NCBI RefSeq assembly: GCF_900184685.1
Contig: NZ_FXXL01000003.1
Coordinates: 291,895 to 355,894 of the forward strand
DNA: 64,000 bases
DNA from: Butyricimonas sp. Marseille-P3923
GTDB lineage: Bacteria > Bacteroidota > Bacteroidia > Bacteroidales > Marinifilaceae
Direction of reading: 5' to 3'
In this document: positions 33,207-41,570 of the stretch, one piece after another
How positions within the stretch are numbered: the first letter of the stretch is position 1
Layout: every line of letters begins with the position of its first letter
Made by a program: the position numbers and the translations under genes
Notes under the pieces: model-generated
The model's database searches: none
What the model was told of the DNA's origin: nothing
The model's input: only the letters and a program-made list of their open reading frames with translations

Positions 33207-34403
33207 ATGAAAATAAAGACTTTATTACTCTCTGCACTGGTTGTGGCGGCTTCCTGTTCGGTAACCGCCCAAACGACCGATACGGATGTAAAATATATGT
33301 CTCCTAAATTTAAGGATAATATTTTTATCAGTATTGGTGTGGGTGCACAAGGTTACCTGACGCAGGATAACTTTGACCACGGTTTCGGGAAAGTGATCCA
33401 ACCGTTGGTGAATCTGTCCGTGGGTAAATGGATGGATCCTTACTGGGGGCTTCGCGGACAGGCATCCGGTTGGCAAAGCAAAATGTACACGGATGTCGAC
33501 CGTCTGAACAATGGCGGCGTATTCAATAAATTCGAACGTAAATATATCAATTTGAACTTGGATTTCATGTTGAACCTGACTAACCTCTGGCGTCAATATG
33601 ATCCCGAAAACAAATGGGATATGACCTTGTTCTTGGGACCCGGTTTGAGTTTCGGTAAATTCCATGACAAACAACTCGATGTGCTTGTTAACGGTTCGTT
33701 GGGATTGGGTGGAAAATACCATATCAACAAGTATTGGGCTATCGACTTGGAGGCTCGTACACATTTGATGCCGACATTCTTCTATACCTCTAAATACACG
33801 GGGTCAGAAGAGATTGCCGGACGTTCGTACCAAGACGGATTGCTTTCTTTGTCGATAGGTGCGACTTACACTTTCGGCGGTCGGAAGTTTGCCCGTTACG
33901 AGAGTGGAGCGGAACAGATGCGCCAACAATTGAATGACAAGATCAACGGTTTGGAAAACGAGTTGCGCAACACGCAATCTCAGTTGGAAGCTGCCAAGAT
34001 TGCCGAGCAAGTGGCTCAAAAAGAACTTGCCTTGACCGAGGCCGAGAAAGCTGAAGCTATCGCTGCCGCTGCAAGACAGGATTTCACTCAATACGTTGGT
34101 TTCACAATCAACAAGAGTGCCGTGAAAACGGAACAAATGGTGGTACTGCAGGCTGTAGCCAACTATATGGCTGAGAACCCCGGCGTGAAGATGAAAGTTG
34201 TGGGTTACGCCGACAAACAAACCGGTAGTAACTATTTTAACCAGAAACTTAGCGAAAGACGTGCGAAAAGCGTTTACGATCTGTTAGTGAAGAAATTCGG
34301 AGTGTCTTCAGACCGTTTGTCTTACGTCGGGTTGGGTGACCAGTCACAACCTTTCAAGGTGAACAATTACAATCGTTTAGTAATGATCCTTGGGGAAAAA
34401 TGA
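33207..34403 (+). CDS. OmpA-family outer-membrane protein
   Basis: A 398-residue protein with signal peptide (SALVVAASCSVTAQ). Residues about 25-235 form an 8-stranded-barrel-like domain (IFISIGVGAQGYLTQDNF ... LLSLSIGATYTFGG). Residues about 240-290 are a coiled coil (QQLNDKINGLENELRN ... AEKAEAIAAA). The last 110 residues are an OmpA peptidoglycan-binding domain, with MKVVGYADKQTGSNYFNQKL and SERRAKSVYDLLVKKFGV; the Asp and Arg for diaminopimelate binding are present. Last gene of the operon, likely anchoring the complex to the cell wall. Confidence 0.9.
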   Translation: MKIKTLLLSALVVAASCSVTAQTTDTDVKYMSPKFKDNIFISIGVGAQGYLTQDNFDHGFGKVIQPLVNLSVGKWMDPYWGLRGQASGWQSKMYTDVDRLNNGGVFNKFERKYINLNLDFMLNLTNLWRQYDPENKWDMTLFLGPGLSFGKFHDKQLDVLVNGSLGLGGKYHINKYWAIDLEARTHLMPTFFYTSKYTGSEEIAGRSYQDGLLSLSIGATYTFGGRKFARYESGAEQMRQQLNDKINGLENELRNTQSQLEAAKIAEQVAQKELALTEAEKAEAIAAAARQDFTQYVGFTINKSAVKTEQMVVLQAVANYMAENPGVKMKVVGYADKQTGSNYFNQKLSERRAKSVYDLLVKKFGVSSDRLSYVGLGDQSQPFKVNNYNRLVMILGEK

Positions 34404-34479
34404 TAATCAAGAGTTTATGAGGTTCGAGAGTCCGAACAAGTCATTAAATACAAAATGAATCTTATAGACTTGTAAGTTG

Positions 34480-34510
34480 AGGGGGTGCGAAAGCAGCCCC
34501 TTAATTTTAT
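34480..34510. terminator. terminator between ompA-like gene and small membrane protein
   Basis: GGGGGTGC pairs with GCAGCCCC (one mismatch) over GAAA, with T-rich sequence after it on the plus strand. Confidence 0.65.
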
Positions 34511-34725
34511 TCTTCATTTTTACCAATTTCAATCGGTTTGTAACTCTCCCTTTCTTTACGGTCAGTTGTGGCAGCACAGCTGATGCCTCTTTCTCTCATG
34601 GCCTCGCTTTTACCGATGTGTGTATTCGGGAATTTTTTCTTTTTACTGAAAAACGTTGTTATTCCCAAGCCGATGAAAGCTATCCCGACCAGTACCAGTA
34701 TGATAATGAAATAAGTTCCCAGCAT
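34507..34725 (-). CDS. small single-span membrane protein
   Basis: A 72-residue protein with one N-terminal membrane helix (YFIIILVLVGIAFIGLGITTF), a basic stop KKKK, and a polar tail KFPNTHIGKSEAMRERGISC continuing CAATTDRKERE. I recall small Bacteroidales proteins with this tail, including the Cys near the end, but none with a known role. It has a perfect minus-strand -7 box TACATTTG at 34748-34755 and ends in the shared terminator. The conserved tail and promoter favour a real gene. Confidence 0.7.
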   Translation of the reverse strand: MLGTYFIIILVLVGIAFIGLGITTFFSKKKKFPNTHIGKSEAMRERGISCAATTDRKERESYKPIEIGKNEE

Positions 34726-34883
34726 AATATTATTCGTTTAGTTTAAACAAATGTACAATTAATTTTTTCACTCTTCAAGTTTGATATGTTTTACGTTGTC
34801 AAGAAAATTTGGTTGTGGAAGAGGAAAATGAGCGGGAGCTAAAAAAAAAGATTAAAAAAGTCTATTTATTACTTTGTTTTTTC

Positions 34884-34891
34884 TACATTTG
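34884..34891 (+). promoter_or_regulatory. -7 element for DUF3276 gene
   Basis: TACATTTG, 30 nt before the ATG at 34922; no well-placed -33 TTTG. Confidence 0.5.
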
Positions 34892-34921
34892 GGGTGCAAA
34901 GTCAAATAAAATCGAGATATA

Positions 34922-35221
34922 ATGGAAGGATACGAACAAAATGACGGAATGGATAGGGACGAAATCTATTCCAATGCAGTGAAAGCAGGGAAAAGAACTT
35001 ATTTTTTTGATGTGAAGGCGACGCGTAATAATGACTACTATTTGACGATCACCGAAAGCAAGAAAAAATTTGATAATGATGGGAACGCAAGCTACGAGAA
35101 GCACAAGGTCTTCTTGTATAAAGAAGATTTTGATAAATTCGTCGAAGGCTTGGATGAGGCTATTGGAGTGGTAAAAGCTGCAATCAATGGCGAACTTCCT
35201 GAAAAGGATTCTGAACTGTAA
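34922..35221 (+). CDS. DUF3276 / PUR-alpha-like nucleic-acid-binding protein, copy 1
   Basis: A 99-residue protein with the core GKRTYFFDVKATRNNDYYLT and ITESKKKFDNDG, then KHKVFLYKEDFDKFVEGLDEA. This is the DUF3276 family, single PUR repeats like Borrelia BpuR, which bind RNA/DNA as dimers. A close paralogue is encoded at 61387-61740, with nearly the same core but a longer acidic tail. It is monocistronic with a hairpin downstream (35242-35269). Confidence 0.88.
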   Translation: MEGYEQNDGMDRDEIYSNAVKAGKRTYFFDVKATRNNDYYLTITESKKKFDNDGNASYEKHKVFLYKEDFDKFVEGLDEAIGVVKAAINGELPEKDSEL

Positions 35222-35241
35222 TCAAGCTGTTATTAGTATAT

Positions 35242-35269
35242 GAGAGGGAGTGTTTCAACACTCCCTCTC
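35242..35269 (+). terminator. hairpin after DUF3276 gene
   Basis: GAGAGGGAGTGTT and AACACTCCCTCTC form a 13-bp perfect inverted repeat with a very small loop. No T tract follows, so it may stabilise the 3' end more than terminate. Confidence 0.6.
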
Positions 35270-35271
35270 GT

Positions 35272-35360
35272 CTGTAAAGTCTGAACGTCCATAAGGTCGT
35301 AAGGTCAAATTAAATCACGGACTTTATAGACTTTAGGAGCCGGAGGCTCGACTTTATGCC
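35272..35360. repeat. family D-like repeat and family C fragment before rarA
   Basis: Contains GTAAAGTCTGAACGTCCATA and an inverted GGACTTTATAGACTTTAGG, similar to the larger element at 44437-44584. A family C fragment (CTGAAACTTGTAACTTGCAA) follows at 35366-35386. Confidence 0.5.
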
Positions 35361-35405
35361 AACCTGAAACTTGTAACTTGCAAATGATAATATGCAAACT
35401 TTCCG

Positions 35406-35413
35406 TATCTTTG
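35406..35413 (+). promoter_or_regulatory. -7 element for rarA
   Basis: TATCTTTG, 22 nt before the rarA ATG. A TTG is 25 nt upstream, further than usual. Confidence 0.5.
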
Positions 35414-35435
35414 TGGGGATAGAATAAGGAGAGAA

Positions 35436-36707
35436 ATGGAGAATAAGCCTTTAGCAGAACGTATGCGCCCCAAGTCTTTAGAAGACTATATCGGGCAACA
35501 ACATTTGGTTGGACCGGGAAAAGTGCTTCGGAAAATGATTGATTCCGGGGTAGTGGCGTCCTTTATTCTATGGGGGCCACCGGGAGTGGGAAAAACCACC
35601 TTGGCAATGATTATCGCCGAGCAATTGAAACGCCCGTTTTACGTGCTGAGTGCCGTGAGTTCGGGGGTGAAGGATGTCCGGGAAGTGATTCAGAAAGCGG
35701 AAAGTCAGCGGTTTTTCAATTCACCGAATCCGATCTTGTTCATTGACGAGATTCATCGTTTCTCGAAAGCGCAGCAGGATTCGCTTCTGGCTGCCGTGGA
35801 GAAAGGAACGGTGACGCTTATCGGTGCGACCACGGAGAATCCTTCTTTTGAGGTTATATCTCCTCTGCTTTCCCGTTGTCAAGTGTACGTGTTGAAATCA
35901 CAGGAGAAGAAAGATCTGGAAGACTTGATCGACCGTGCGGTGGAGAAAGATTATTATCTTAGTAAACGGAATATCACCGTCAAGGAAAAAGATGCCATGA
36001 TATCGTACAGCGGGGGGGATGCCCGAAAACTGTTGAATATACTGGAGCTCGTGGTGAACGGGTTAGGCGAGGGAGATATTGTTATCGACAACGAGGCGGT
36101 ACACCGGGAGTTGCATGAAAACCCGTTGATGTACGATAAAGACGGTGAACAACATTATGATATCGTGTCGGCGATGATCAAGTCTATCCGCGGGGGAGAC
36201 CCGAATGCGGCGATTTACTGGATGGCACGTATGTTGCTGGGGGGAGAAGACCCGAAATTTATAGCGAGACGCTTGATTATCTCTGCCGCCGAAGATATAG
36301 GTCTGGCAAACCCGAATGCCTTGCTGATAGCGAACACTTGTTTTGAAGTAGTGCATAAAATAGGAATGCCGGAAGCCCGCATACCCCTGTCGGAGTGTGT
36401 GATCTATCTCGCGACTTCGCCGAAGAGCAATTCGGCTTATCTGGCGATAGACGCCGCGATGGCTACGGTAAAACAGACGGGCAATTCGCCCGTACCCTTG
36501 CATTTGCGTAATGCCCCGACGAAGTTGATGAAGGATTTGAACTACGGGCAGGATTACAAGTACCCGCATGATTATCCCGGTAATTTCGTGGAACAACCGT
36601 ATTTGCCGGTGGAATTGAAGGAAAAGAAGTTCTACCTGCCGCAACAGAATGCACAGGAAATAAAGATACTGGAGCGCTTGAAAGCGTGGTGGAGAAAATA
36701 TAAATAA
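35436..36707 (+). CDS. rarA: replication-associated recombination protein A (AAA+ ATPase)
   Basis: A 423-residue clamp-loader-like ATPase (MgsA/RarA) acting at stalled replication forks. It starts ERMRPKSLEDYIGQQHLVG and has Walker A LWGPPGVGKTTLA, Walker B ILFIDEIHRFSKAQQD and sensor/Arg-finger LIGATTENPSFEVISPLLSRC. The C-terminal tetramerisation part has IYWMARMLLGGEDPKFIARR and YKYPHDYPGNFVEQPYLP, which separates RarA from RuvB and DnaX. Length is normal. Confidence 0.95.
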   Translation: MENKPLAERMRPKSLEDYIGQQHLVGPGKVLRKMIDSGVVASFILWGPPGVGKTTLAMIIAEQLKRPFYVLSAVSSGVKDVREVIQKAESQRFFNSPNPILFIDEIHRFSKAQQDSLLAAVEKGTVTLIGATTENPSFEVISPLLSRCQVYVLKSQEKKDLEDLIDRAVEKDYYLSKRNITVKEKDAMISYSGGDARKLLNILELVVNGLGEGDIVIDNEAVHRELHENPLMYDKDGEQHYDIVSAMIKSIRGGDPNAAIYWMARMLLGGEDPKFIARRLIISAAEDIGLANPNALLIANTCFEVVHKIGMPEARIPLSECVIYLATSPKSNSAYLAIDAAMATVKQTGNSPVPLHLRNAPTKLMKDLNYGQDYKYPHDYPGNFVEQPYLPVELKEKKFYLPQQNAQEIKILERLKAWWRKYK

Positions 36708-36709
36708 TT

Positions 36710-36773
36710 AATTTACGATTTATGAATTACGATTCATCAAATCATAAATCTAAAATCATAAATCTAAAATAGT
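36710..36773. repeat. family A repeat between rarA and kdsA
   Basis: ATTTACGATTTATGAATTAC on the left and AAATCATAAATCTAAAATCA on the right are inverted copies with only about ten bases between them. Confidence 0.75.
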
Positions 36774-36774
36774 A

Positions 36775-37572
36775 ATGGATAAGTTGATTAATCAAGAGAT
36801 GTTTTTTTTGTTAGCCGGACCTTGCGTGATCGAGGGTGAGGAAATGGCTTTGAATATTGCGGAACACGTGAAGAAAGTTACCGATAGACTGGGGATTCCC
36901 TATGTATTCAAGGGATCGTTCAAAAAGGCCAATCGCTCCCGGTTGGATTCTTTCACCGGCATTGGTGACGAGAAGGCATTAAGAATATTAGCTAAAGTAA
37001 GGCAAGAATTTGATATTCCTGTCGTGACGGATATTCACACGGAGCGGGATGCGGAGAGGGCAGCGGAGTACGTGGATGTTTTACAGATTCCGGCATTCTT
37101 GTGTCGCCAGACGGATTTGTTGGTTGCTGCTGCCAAGACGGGAAAGATCGTGAATATTAAAAAAGGACAGTTCCTTTCACCCGAAGCGATGAAGTTTGCC
37201 GTGGATAAAGTACGGGAAACGGGAGATGACAAGGTGATGGTTACCGAGCGGGGAACCACGTTTGGCTATCAGGATTTAGTTGTTGATTTTCGCGGTATCC
37301 GGGTAATGCAACAGGCTTGTCAATGCCCCGTGGTGTTGGACGTGACACATTCTTTACAACAGCCTAATCAGGCATCCGGGGTAACCGGGGGGCAGCCGGA
37401 ATTGATCGAAACGATCGCTAAAGCCGGAATTGCGGTCGGGGCGGACGGAATCTTCATCGAGACTCATGCCGATCCCCGTTGTGCCAAATCCGACGGGGCA
37501 AATATGTTGCGATTGGATTTGATTGACGGTCTGCTGGAGAAACTTGTGCGAATTAGAAAAGTGATATCATAA
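36775..37572 (+). CDS. kdsA: 3-deoxy-8-phosphooctulonate synthase
   Basis: A 265-residue enzyme joining phosphoenolpyruvate and arabinose 5-phosphate to make KDO-8-P for lipopolysaccharide. Signatures: FFLLAGPCVIEGEEMALNIA, VFKGSFKKANRSRLDSFTG, VVTDIHTERDAERAAEYVDV, PAFLCRQTDLLVAAAKTG and the family loop ERGTTFGYQDLVVDFRGI. The KANRSS/PAFLxRQTDL pair identifies KdsA and not AroF/G/H. The family A repeat abuts the start codon. Confidence 0.96.
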   Translation: MDKLINQEMFFLLAGPCVIEGEEMALNIAEHVKKVTDRLGIPYVFKGSFKKANRSRLDSFTGIGDEKALRILAKVRQEFDIPVVTDIHTERDAERAAEYVDVLQIPAFLCRQTDLLVAAAKTGKIVNIKKGQFLSPEAMKFAVDKVRETGDDKVMVTERGTTFGYQDLVVDFRGIRVMQQACQCPVVLDVTHSLQQPNQASGVTGGQPELIETIAKAGIAVGADGIFIETHADPRCAKSDGANMLRLDLIDGLLEKLVRIRKVIS

Positions 37573-37608
37573 AGAAAAAGGAAGTTGGTTACAACTTCCT
37601 TTTTCTTT
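37571..37608. terminator. bidirectional terminator between kdsA and manA
   Basis: AAAGAAAAAGGAAGTTG pairs perfectly with CAACTTCCTTTTTCTTT around GTTA. Confidence 0.9.
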
Positions 37609-38578
37609 ATTCTTCCACGTATATTTCCAGCACCCGGCTTACTTCATCCGGGTATAGTGTGACATTTTTGAAACAGGCGGGTACAAGTACGGTTTCGCCT
37701 TTATTTACCATGACCGGATCGCATTCTCCCGTGGAGATCGTGAACTTTCCTTGAATACACATGTAAATCACGAACGAATCAAGGTGCACGTATTCTTTCT
37801 CTATATCCCTATCGAAGACAAGTAGATTTGTCGTGAAGTAGGGACATTTCACCAGTTGCACGGATTTATTGTCGTGTGGCGTGTAATCTACCTTGTGTTT
37901 CGGGTAATAGTGGTAGTCGATCACGTCGGTTGCCAGATCTGTATGCAATTCCCTTGTATGTCCCTCAGCATCTTTCCGGTTGTAGTCGTATATCCGGTAA
38001 GTGATATCAGAAGTTTGCTGGATTTCGGCGATATAACATCCTTTCCCGATGGCATGGACAAGTCCGGCAGGGATAAAGAAGCTATCTCCCTTTTTCACTT
38101 TTTCAGTATTCAATATATCCATGAGCTTGTTCGAGTGCAAGGCTTGCAGGTATTCGGCCTTGTCGGTTTCCTTGTTGAATCCCATGATCAACGAGGCGTC
38201 TTTCTCTGCATCCGCGATATACCACATTTCGGTCTTCCCGTAAGCGTTGTGGCGCTCCTTGGCGGTTTCATCATCGGGATGTACTTGAATCGAGAGATCG
38301 TCATTTGCGTCAATGTATTTGATCAATAACGGGAATTCTACGCCGAACTTCTCGTACACCCGGTCGCCGACCAAATCACCCATGTAGACTTCAATCAATT
38401 CCTGCAAATCATTGTCGGCCAGAATCCCGTTGGAAACAACGGATATGTTATCTTCCACGGCGGAAATCTCCCAACTTTCACCAATAGATTCCTCGTGTTG
38501 TTCACTCTTGTAACTTAATCTTTCCCCTCCCCATATCTTTTTTTTGAGAATCGGATGGAATTTTAACGGGTATAGCAT
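37607..38578 (-). CDS. manA: mannose-6-phosphate isomerase, class I
   Basis: A 323-residue cupin-type zinc enzyme converting fructose 6-phosphate and mannose 6-phosphate. It starts LYPLKFHPILKKKIWGGERL and has LIKYIDANDDLSIQVHPDDE (zinc-binding QxHP) and the downstream KTEMWYIADAEKDASLIMGF (Glu ligand), then FFIPAGLVHAIGKGCYIAEI with the third His. It supplies mannose for GDP-mannose, which the glycosyltransferase at 19535 would use. A perfect minus-strand -7 box TATCTTTG lies at 38618-38625. Confidence 0.93.
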   Translation of the reverse strand: MLYPLKFHPILKKKIWGGERLSYKSEQHEESIGESWEISAVEDNISVVSNGILADNDLQELIEVYMGDLVGDRVYEKFGVEFPLLIKYIDANDDLSIQVHPDDETAKERHNAYGKTEMWYIADAEKDASLIMGFNKETDKAEYLQALHSNKLMDILNTEKVKKGDSFFIPAGLVHAIGKGCYIAEIQQTSDITYRIYDYNRKDAEGHTRELHTDLATDVIDYHYYPKHKVDYTPHDNKSVQLVKCPYFTTNLLVFDRDIEKEYVHLDSFVIYMCIQGKFTISTGECDPVMVNKGETVLVPACFKNVTLYPDEVSRVLEIYVEE

Positions 38579-38617
38579 GATTTATTTCTTTATTAGGCAT
38601 AATTATTGTACAGAAAA

Positions 38618-38625
38618 CAAAGATA
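38618..38625 (-). promoter_or_regulatory. -7 element for manA
   Basis: TATCTTTG on the minus strand 40 nt before the manA ATG; no clear -33 motif. Confidence 0.5.
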
Positions 38626-38637
38626 GGAATTTTGTAG

Positions 38638-38667
38638 TTGGGGTTTATGATTTATGAATTAATTTTG
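38638..38667 (+). promoter_or_regulatory. promoter for the lipoprotein gene at 38706
   Basis: TTG at 38638-38640, 19-nt spacer, TAATTTTG at 38660-38667; leader about 33 nt. The spacer is a short family A-like run. Confidence 0.6.
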
Positions 38668-38705
38668 TGGCAAGAATTACGAGAATAAAATAAAAACGTA
38701 TAAGA

Positions 38706-39758
38706 ATGAAGAAATTAGGTATGTTAAGCGTCATCGTGGCAGGTATATTCCTTGGGGGGTGTAGTGATGACGATAAAGAATTCCAATTGGATACAAACCG
38801 GATGACGGGAGTGGATTGGTATTATAACGGGGGAGCGAGCAATAATAGGCTTTCATTCACGGATGAAAGTGTATTGGATATAAATCGTTTTGATAAAAAT
38901 GGTGAAATAAGGGGAATTGATATGCGGGTGCAAGTTGATACGGTGGCCGGAGTTTGGAAAGATGAGGGACTGAACACGCTTGCCGTGGAGTGGAAAGATG
39001 GAATCATGGATAAATGGACCGTGACTAAATGCAATTCCAGTAATTTTGTCGTGAAAAATACGTGGGGAGAAAGAAAATATGTAGTCAAGCCATCTTATCT
39101 TCAAGATTTAACGGGAGATGCTTTCTGGGAGAATTATTTTGACGGGGATGAATTTAAAACACGTTTAGGTTTTCGGGTGACGGGGAATAAAAGCTTGCGT
39201 GCGGGGTACGTGTATGCTTTGTTGTCTGATACCAAGGCCGGGCAGGTAGAATTGAAGGATAAAAATCAGAATAATATCTGGCAAGGTAATATTGAAACGC
39301 CCGTGGAGGAACGGAGAGTGCGTTTCTCTTGTCGTGTCGGTAGTGATAATTACGTGAAGTTTGACGAGCGAATCTCGGGTATGAATTTTGAGCCGTTAAG
39401 GCGTACGGATATTGATTTCAGTTGCAATATCGTGAGTGTATCCAATAAAAGTTGGAAATGTGCATGGAAAAAGATTAATGGTGAAAATGTTTGTTACAAA
39501 ATAGAAGTGTACAACGAAGAGAAAGAAGGGGATGTTTATTTCGAGAGCTATTTGTTTACTTATGATGGTGAATATTCTTTTGACGGTAGTTCAACAAGTA
39601 AAGTTCCGAATAGACTGAAAGATATAGATACGCGTAAACACTATCAAGTGCGTTTGACGGCTTTCATGTTGGAACCCGGAGTCACGTATAATAGTATGAC
39701 GGCTGAAAATAGGGTGCAGGCAACCGTGTCCGTTGCTTGTGCTTTGAGCGTGCGATAA
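38706..39758 (+). CDS. hypothetical lipoprotein
   Basis: A 350-residue lipoprotein (lipobox FLGGC, Cys about residue 19, followed by the acidic SDDDKE tail that in Bacteroidota can direct lipoproteins to the cell surface only if charged residues follow at +2 to +4; here SDDD). The rest is beta-rich: DWYYNGGASNNRLSFTDESV, then KNTWGERKYVVKPSYLQDL, with a C-terminal fibronectin-like portion (KHYQVRLTAFMLEPGVTYNS). I do not recognise the family. It is a single-gene unit with its own promoter between divergent manA and the convergent hydrolase gene. Confidence 0.65.
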   Translation: MKKLGMLSVIVAGIFLGGCSDDDKEFQLDTNRMTGVDWYYNGGASNNRLSFTDESVLDINRFDKNGEIRGIDMRVQVDTVAGVWKDEGLNTLAVEWKDGIMDKWTVTKCNSSNFVVKNTWGERKYVVKPSYLQDLTGDAFWENYFDGDEFKTRLGFRVTGNKSLRAGYVYALLSDTKAGQVELKDKNQNNIWQGNIETPVEERRVRFSCRVGSDNYVKFDERISGMNFEPLRRTDIDFSCNIVSVSNKSWKCAWKKINGENVCYKIEVYNEEKEGDVYFESYLFTYDGEYSFDGSSTSKVPNRLKDIDTRKHYQVRLTAFMLEPGVTYNSMTAENRVQATVSVACALSVR

Positions 39759-39838
39759 GGTCGCTTTTAAGATTAGAAAAGGCTTTGGCGTTGCAACAAG
39801 AGTGTAACGCCAATTTTTTTGCACTTGACGTGTCGATT

Positions 39839-39893
39839 GCTATTCCGGTGTTATGTAAGTGTTATTCGGGAGTTGTAGCCTATTCTCTTCCTG
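39839..39893. repeat. 11-nt periodic degenerate repeat, about five units
   Basis: Read in 11-mers: GCTATTCCGGT, GTTATGTAAGT, GTTATTCGGGA, GTTGTAGCCTA, TTCTCTTCCTG. The first four share GTTAT-like starts. It lies between the convergent lipoprotein and hydrolase genes and may reach the hydrolase stop codon. Confidence 0.5.
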
Positions 39894-39909
39894 TTTTTAG
39901 TTGATTCTC

Positions 39910-40689
39910 TTATGGAAACAGAAGAAAATCCCGTATGGCTTGTGCCAGTTTCTCCGGTTGTTCGCTATGAATCCAATGCCCGCATTGCGGGATTTCTTTC
40001 AGCCGGGCAGCCGGGAATTGTGCTTGCAGGCAATTGATGCTAGTGATTAGGTTCGACTGCTCACCTTTGATAAATAGAATCTCTTTGTCGTAAGTGTCGT
40101 GAGTGAGTTTTCCCGGGCAACCGCTGATTTCGTCAAAATGTTGGCTGAGTACTCGGTGGTTGATTTTCCATTCAAACCCGGAAGCAGTTTTCTTGATATT
40201 TTTCAGGAATAACTGTTGGGAACGTTCCGTTTTGAAATGTTGTTGGATGGCTTTTCTTACTTCTTCCCGAGTGGTAAAACGGGTAAAATCGAAATTTGCC
40301 ATGAAATCAATGATCTTGTAGTGACTACCTCCATCCTGTTGCGAGTAGGATACAGGGGCTATATCCACGACAATAGCTTTGTTCACGATGTCCGGTCTTT
40401 TGAGTAATAATGCCATCACGATCTTGCCTCCCATGGAATGCCCCACGATATGTGGAGGTACGGGAAGGCGTAAATCTTCGATCAGTTCGATGATGTCGTC
40501 GCTCATGACCTCGTAATTCATTTCGTCGGCATGAGGAGATTGCCCGTGATTGCGAATGTCCGGCAAAATCACTTGAAACGTATCTTCCAGTGAATGAGCT
40601 ATGGGAAGCCAGTTCTCGGAAGCCCCCCAAAGGCCGTGGAGTATCAGTAAAGGAGTTCCCTCTCCCTGCTTTCTAAAATATAACTTCAT
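39910..40689 (-). CDS. alpha/beta hydrolase (YbfF-like)
   Basis: A 259-residue alpha/beta-hydrolase. It begins MKLYFRKQGEGTPLLILHGLWG (HG oxyanion region), has the nucleophile elbow GHSMGGKIVM (Ser about residue 96), an acidic residue in EILFIKGEQS and the catalytic His in PQCGHWIHSEQPEKL. It has no signal peptide, so it is cytosolic. It is close to the YbfF esterase group acting on acyl-CoA or short esters, but the substrate cannot be told. Confidence 0.85.
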   Translation of the reverse strand: MKLYFRKQGEGTPLLILHGLWGASENWLPIAHSLEDTFQVILPDIRNHGQSPHADEMNYEVMSDDIIELIEDLRLPVPPHIVGHSMGGKIVMALLLKRPDIVNKAIVVDIAPVSYSQQDGGSHYKIIDFMANFDFTRFTTREEVRKAIQQHFKTERSQQLFLKNIKKTASGFEWKINHRVLSQHFDEISGCPGKLTHDTYDKEILFIKGEQSNLITSINCLQAQFPAARLKEIPQCGHWIHSEQPEKLAQAIRDFLLFP

Positions 40690-40742
40690 ATTAATTCAGT
40701 GTGGTTCACGTTACAAATTTACAAAGAGGGGATGAATAATAC

Positions 40743-40770
40743 AAAAAGACCGCTCGAAAGCGGTCTTTTT
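40743..40770. terminator. bidirectional terminator at the frd 3' end
   Basis: AAAAAGACCGCT pairs with AGCGGTCTTTTT over CGAA; ends the frd operon from the right. Confidence 0.85.
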
Positions 40771-40790
40771 CTTATAGAACTAAATAAAAA

Positions 40791-41564
40791 TTAGTCTTTC
40801 AGTTTGGCTTTCAAGAACTCTCTGTTCAAGCGGGCGATGTGCTCGATAGAGATGCTCTTCGGGCATTCGGCCTCACAAGCTCCAGTGTTGGTACAGTTAC
40901 CGAATCCCAGTTCGTCCATTTTGGCAACCATCGCTTTTGCACGGCGTGCCGCCTCGATCTTTCCTTGCGGGAGAAGGGCTAATTGGGATACTTTTGCTGC
41001 CACGAACAACATGGCTGAAGAGTTTTTACAAGTAGCGACACAAGCCCCGCAACCGATACAAGCGGCTGCATCCATAGCTTCGTCCGCTGCCGGTTTGGCA
41101 ATCGGGATAGCGTTACCGTCAGGTACTCCACCCGTGTTCACGGACACGTATCCGCCGGCTTGCAGGATTTGCTCGTAAGCGGTACGATCCACGATCAAGT
41201 CTTTGATTACCGGGAAGGCTCCCACGCGCCACGGTTCGATAGTGATTGTTGCGCCGTCTTGGAAACGACGCATATGCAATTGGCAAGTAGTCACGTCGTC
41301 ATCCGGTCCGTGTGCACGTCCGTCGATAAACAAACTACATGTACCGCAAATACCTTCGCGGCAATCGTGGTCGAATGCCACCGGTTCTTTGTTTTCGCTC
41401 ACCAATTGTTCATTCAGAATGTCGAGCATTTCAAGGAATGAACTGCCGGTTGAAATATTATGAATCTTGTAGGTTTCAAAACCGCCTTTTGACTTCGCGT
41501 CTTTTTGACGCCAGATCTTTAGGGTTAGTTCTTTTAATATTTTATCTGCCATAACGATTTTCAT
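40791..41564 (-). CDS. frdB: fumarate reductase/succinate dehydrogenase iron-sulfur subunit
   Basis: A 257-residue subunit with three Fe-S clusters carrying electrons between the flavoprotein and cytochrome b. Cys ligands: [15 protein letters not shown] ([2Fe-2S]), [15 protein letters not shown] and [15 protein letters not shown] ([4Fe-4S]/[3Fe-4S]). A second ATG four codons in (41552) is an alternative start. It begins six bases after the flavoprotein gene. In anaerobic Bacteroidales this complex works as fumarate reductase. The sdhB name is equally used. Confidence 0.95.
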   Translation of the reverse strand: MKIVMADKILKELTLKIWRQKDAKSKGGFETYKIHNISTGSSFLEMLDILNEQLVSENKEPVAFDHDCREGICGTCSLFIDGRAHGPDDDVTTCQLHMRRFQDGATITIEPWRVGAFPVIKDLIVDRTAYEQILQAGGYVSVNTGGVPDGNAIPIAKPAADEAMDAAACIGCGACVATCKNSSAMLFVAAKVSQLALLPQGKIEAARRAKAMVAKMDELGFGNCTNTGACEAECPKSISIEHIARLNREFLKAKLKD

Positions 41565-41570
41565 TTAAGA

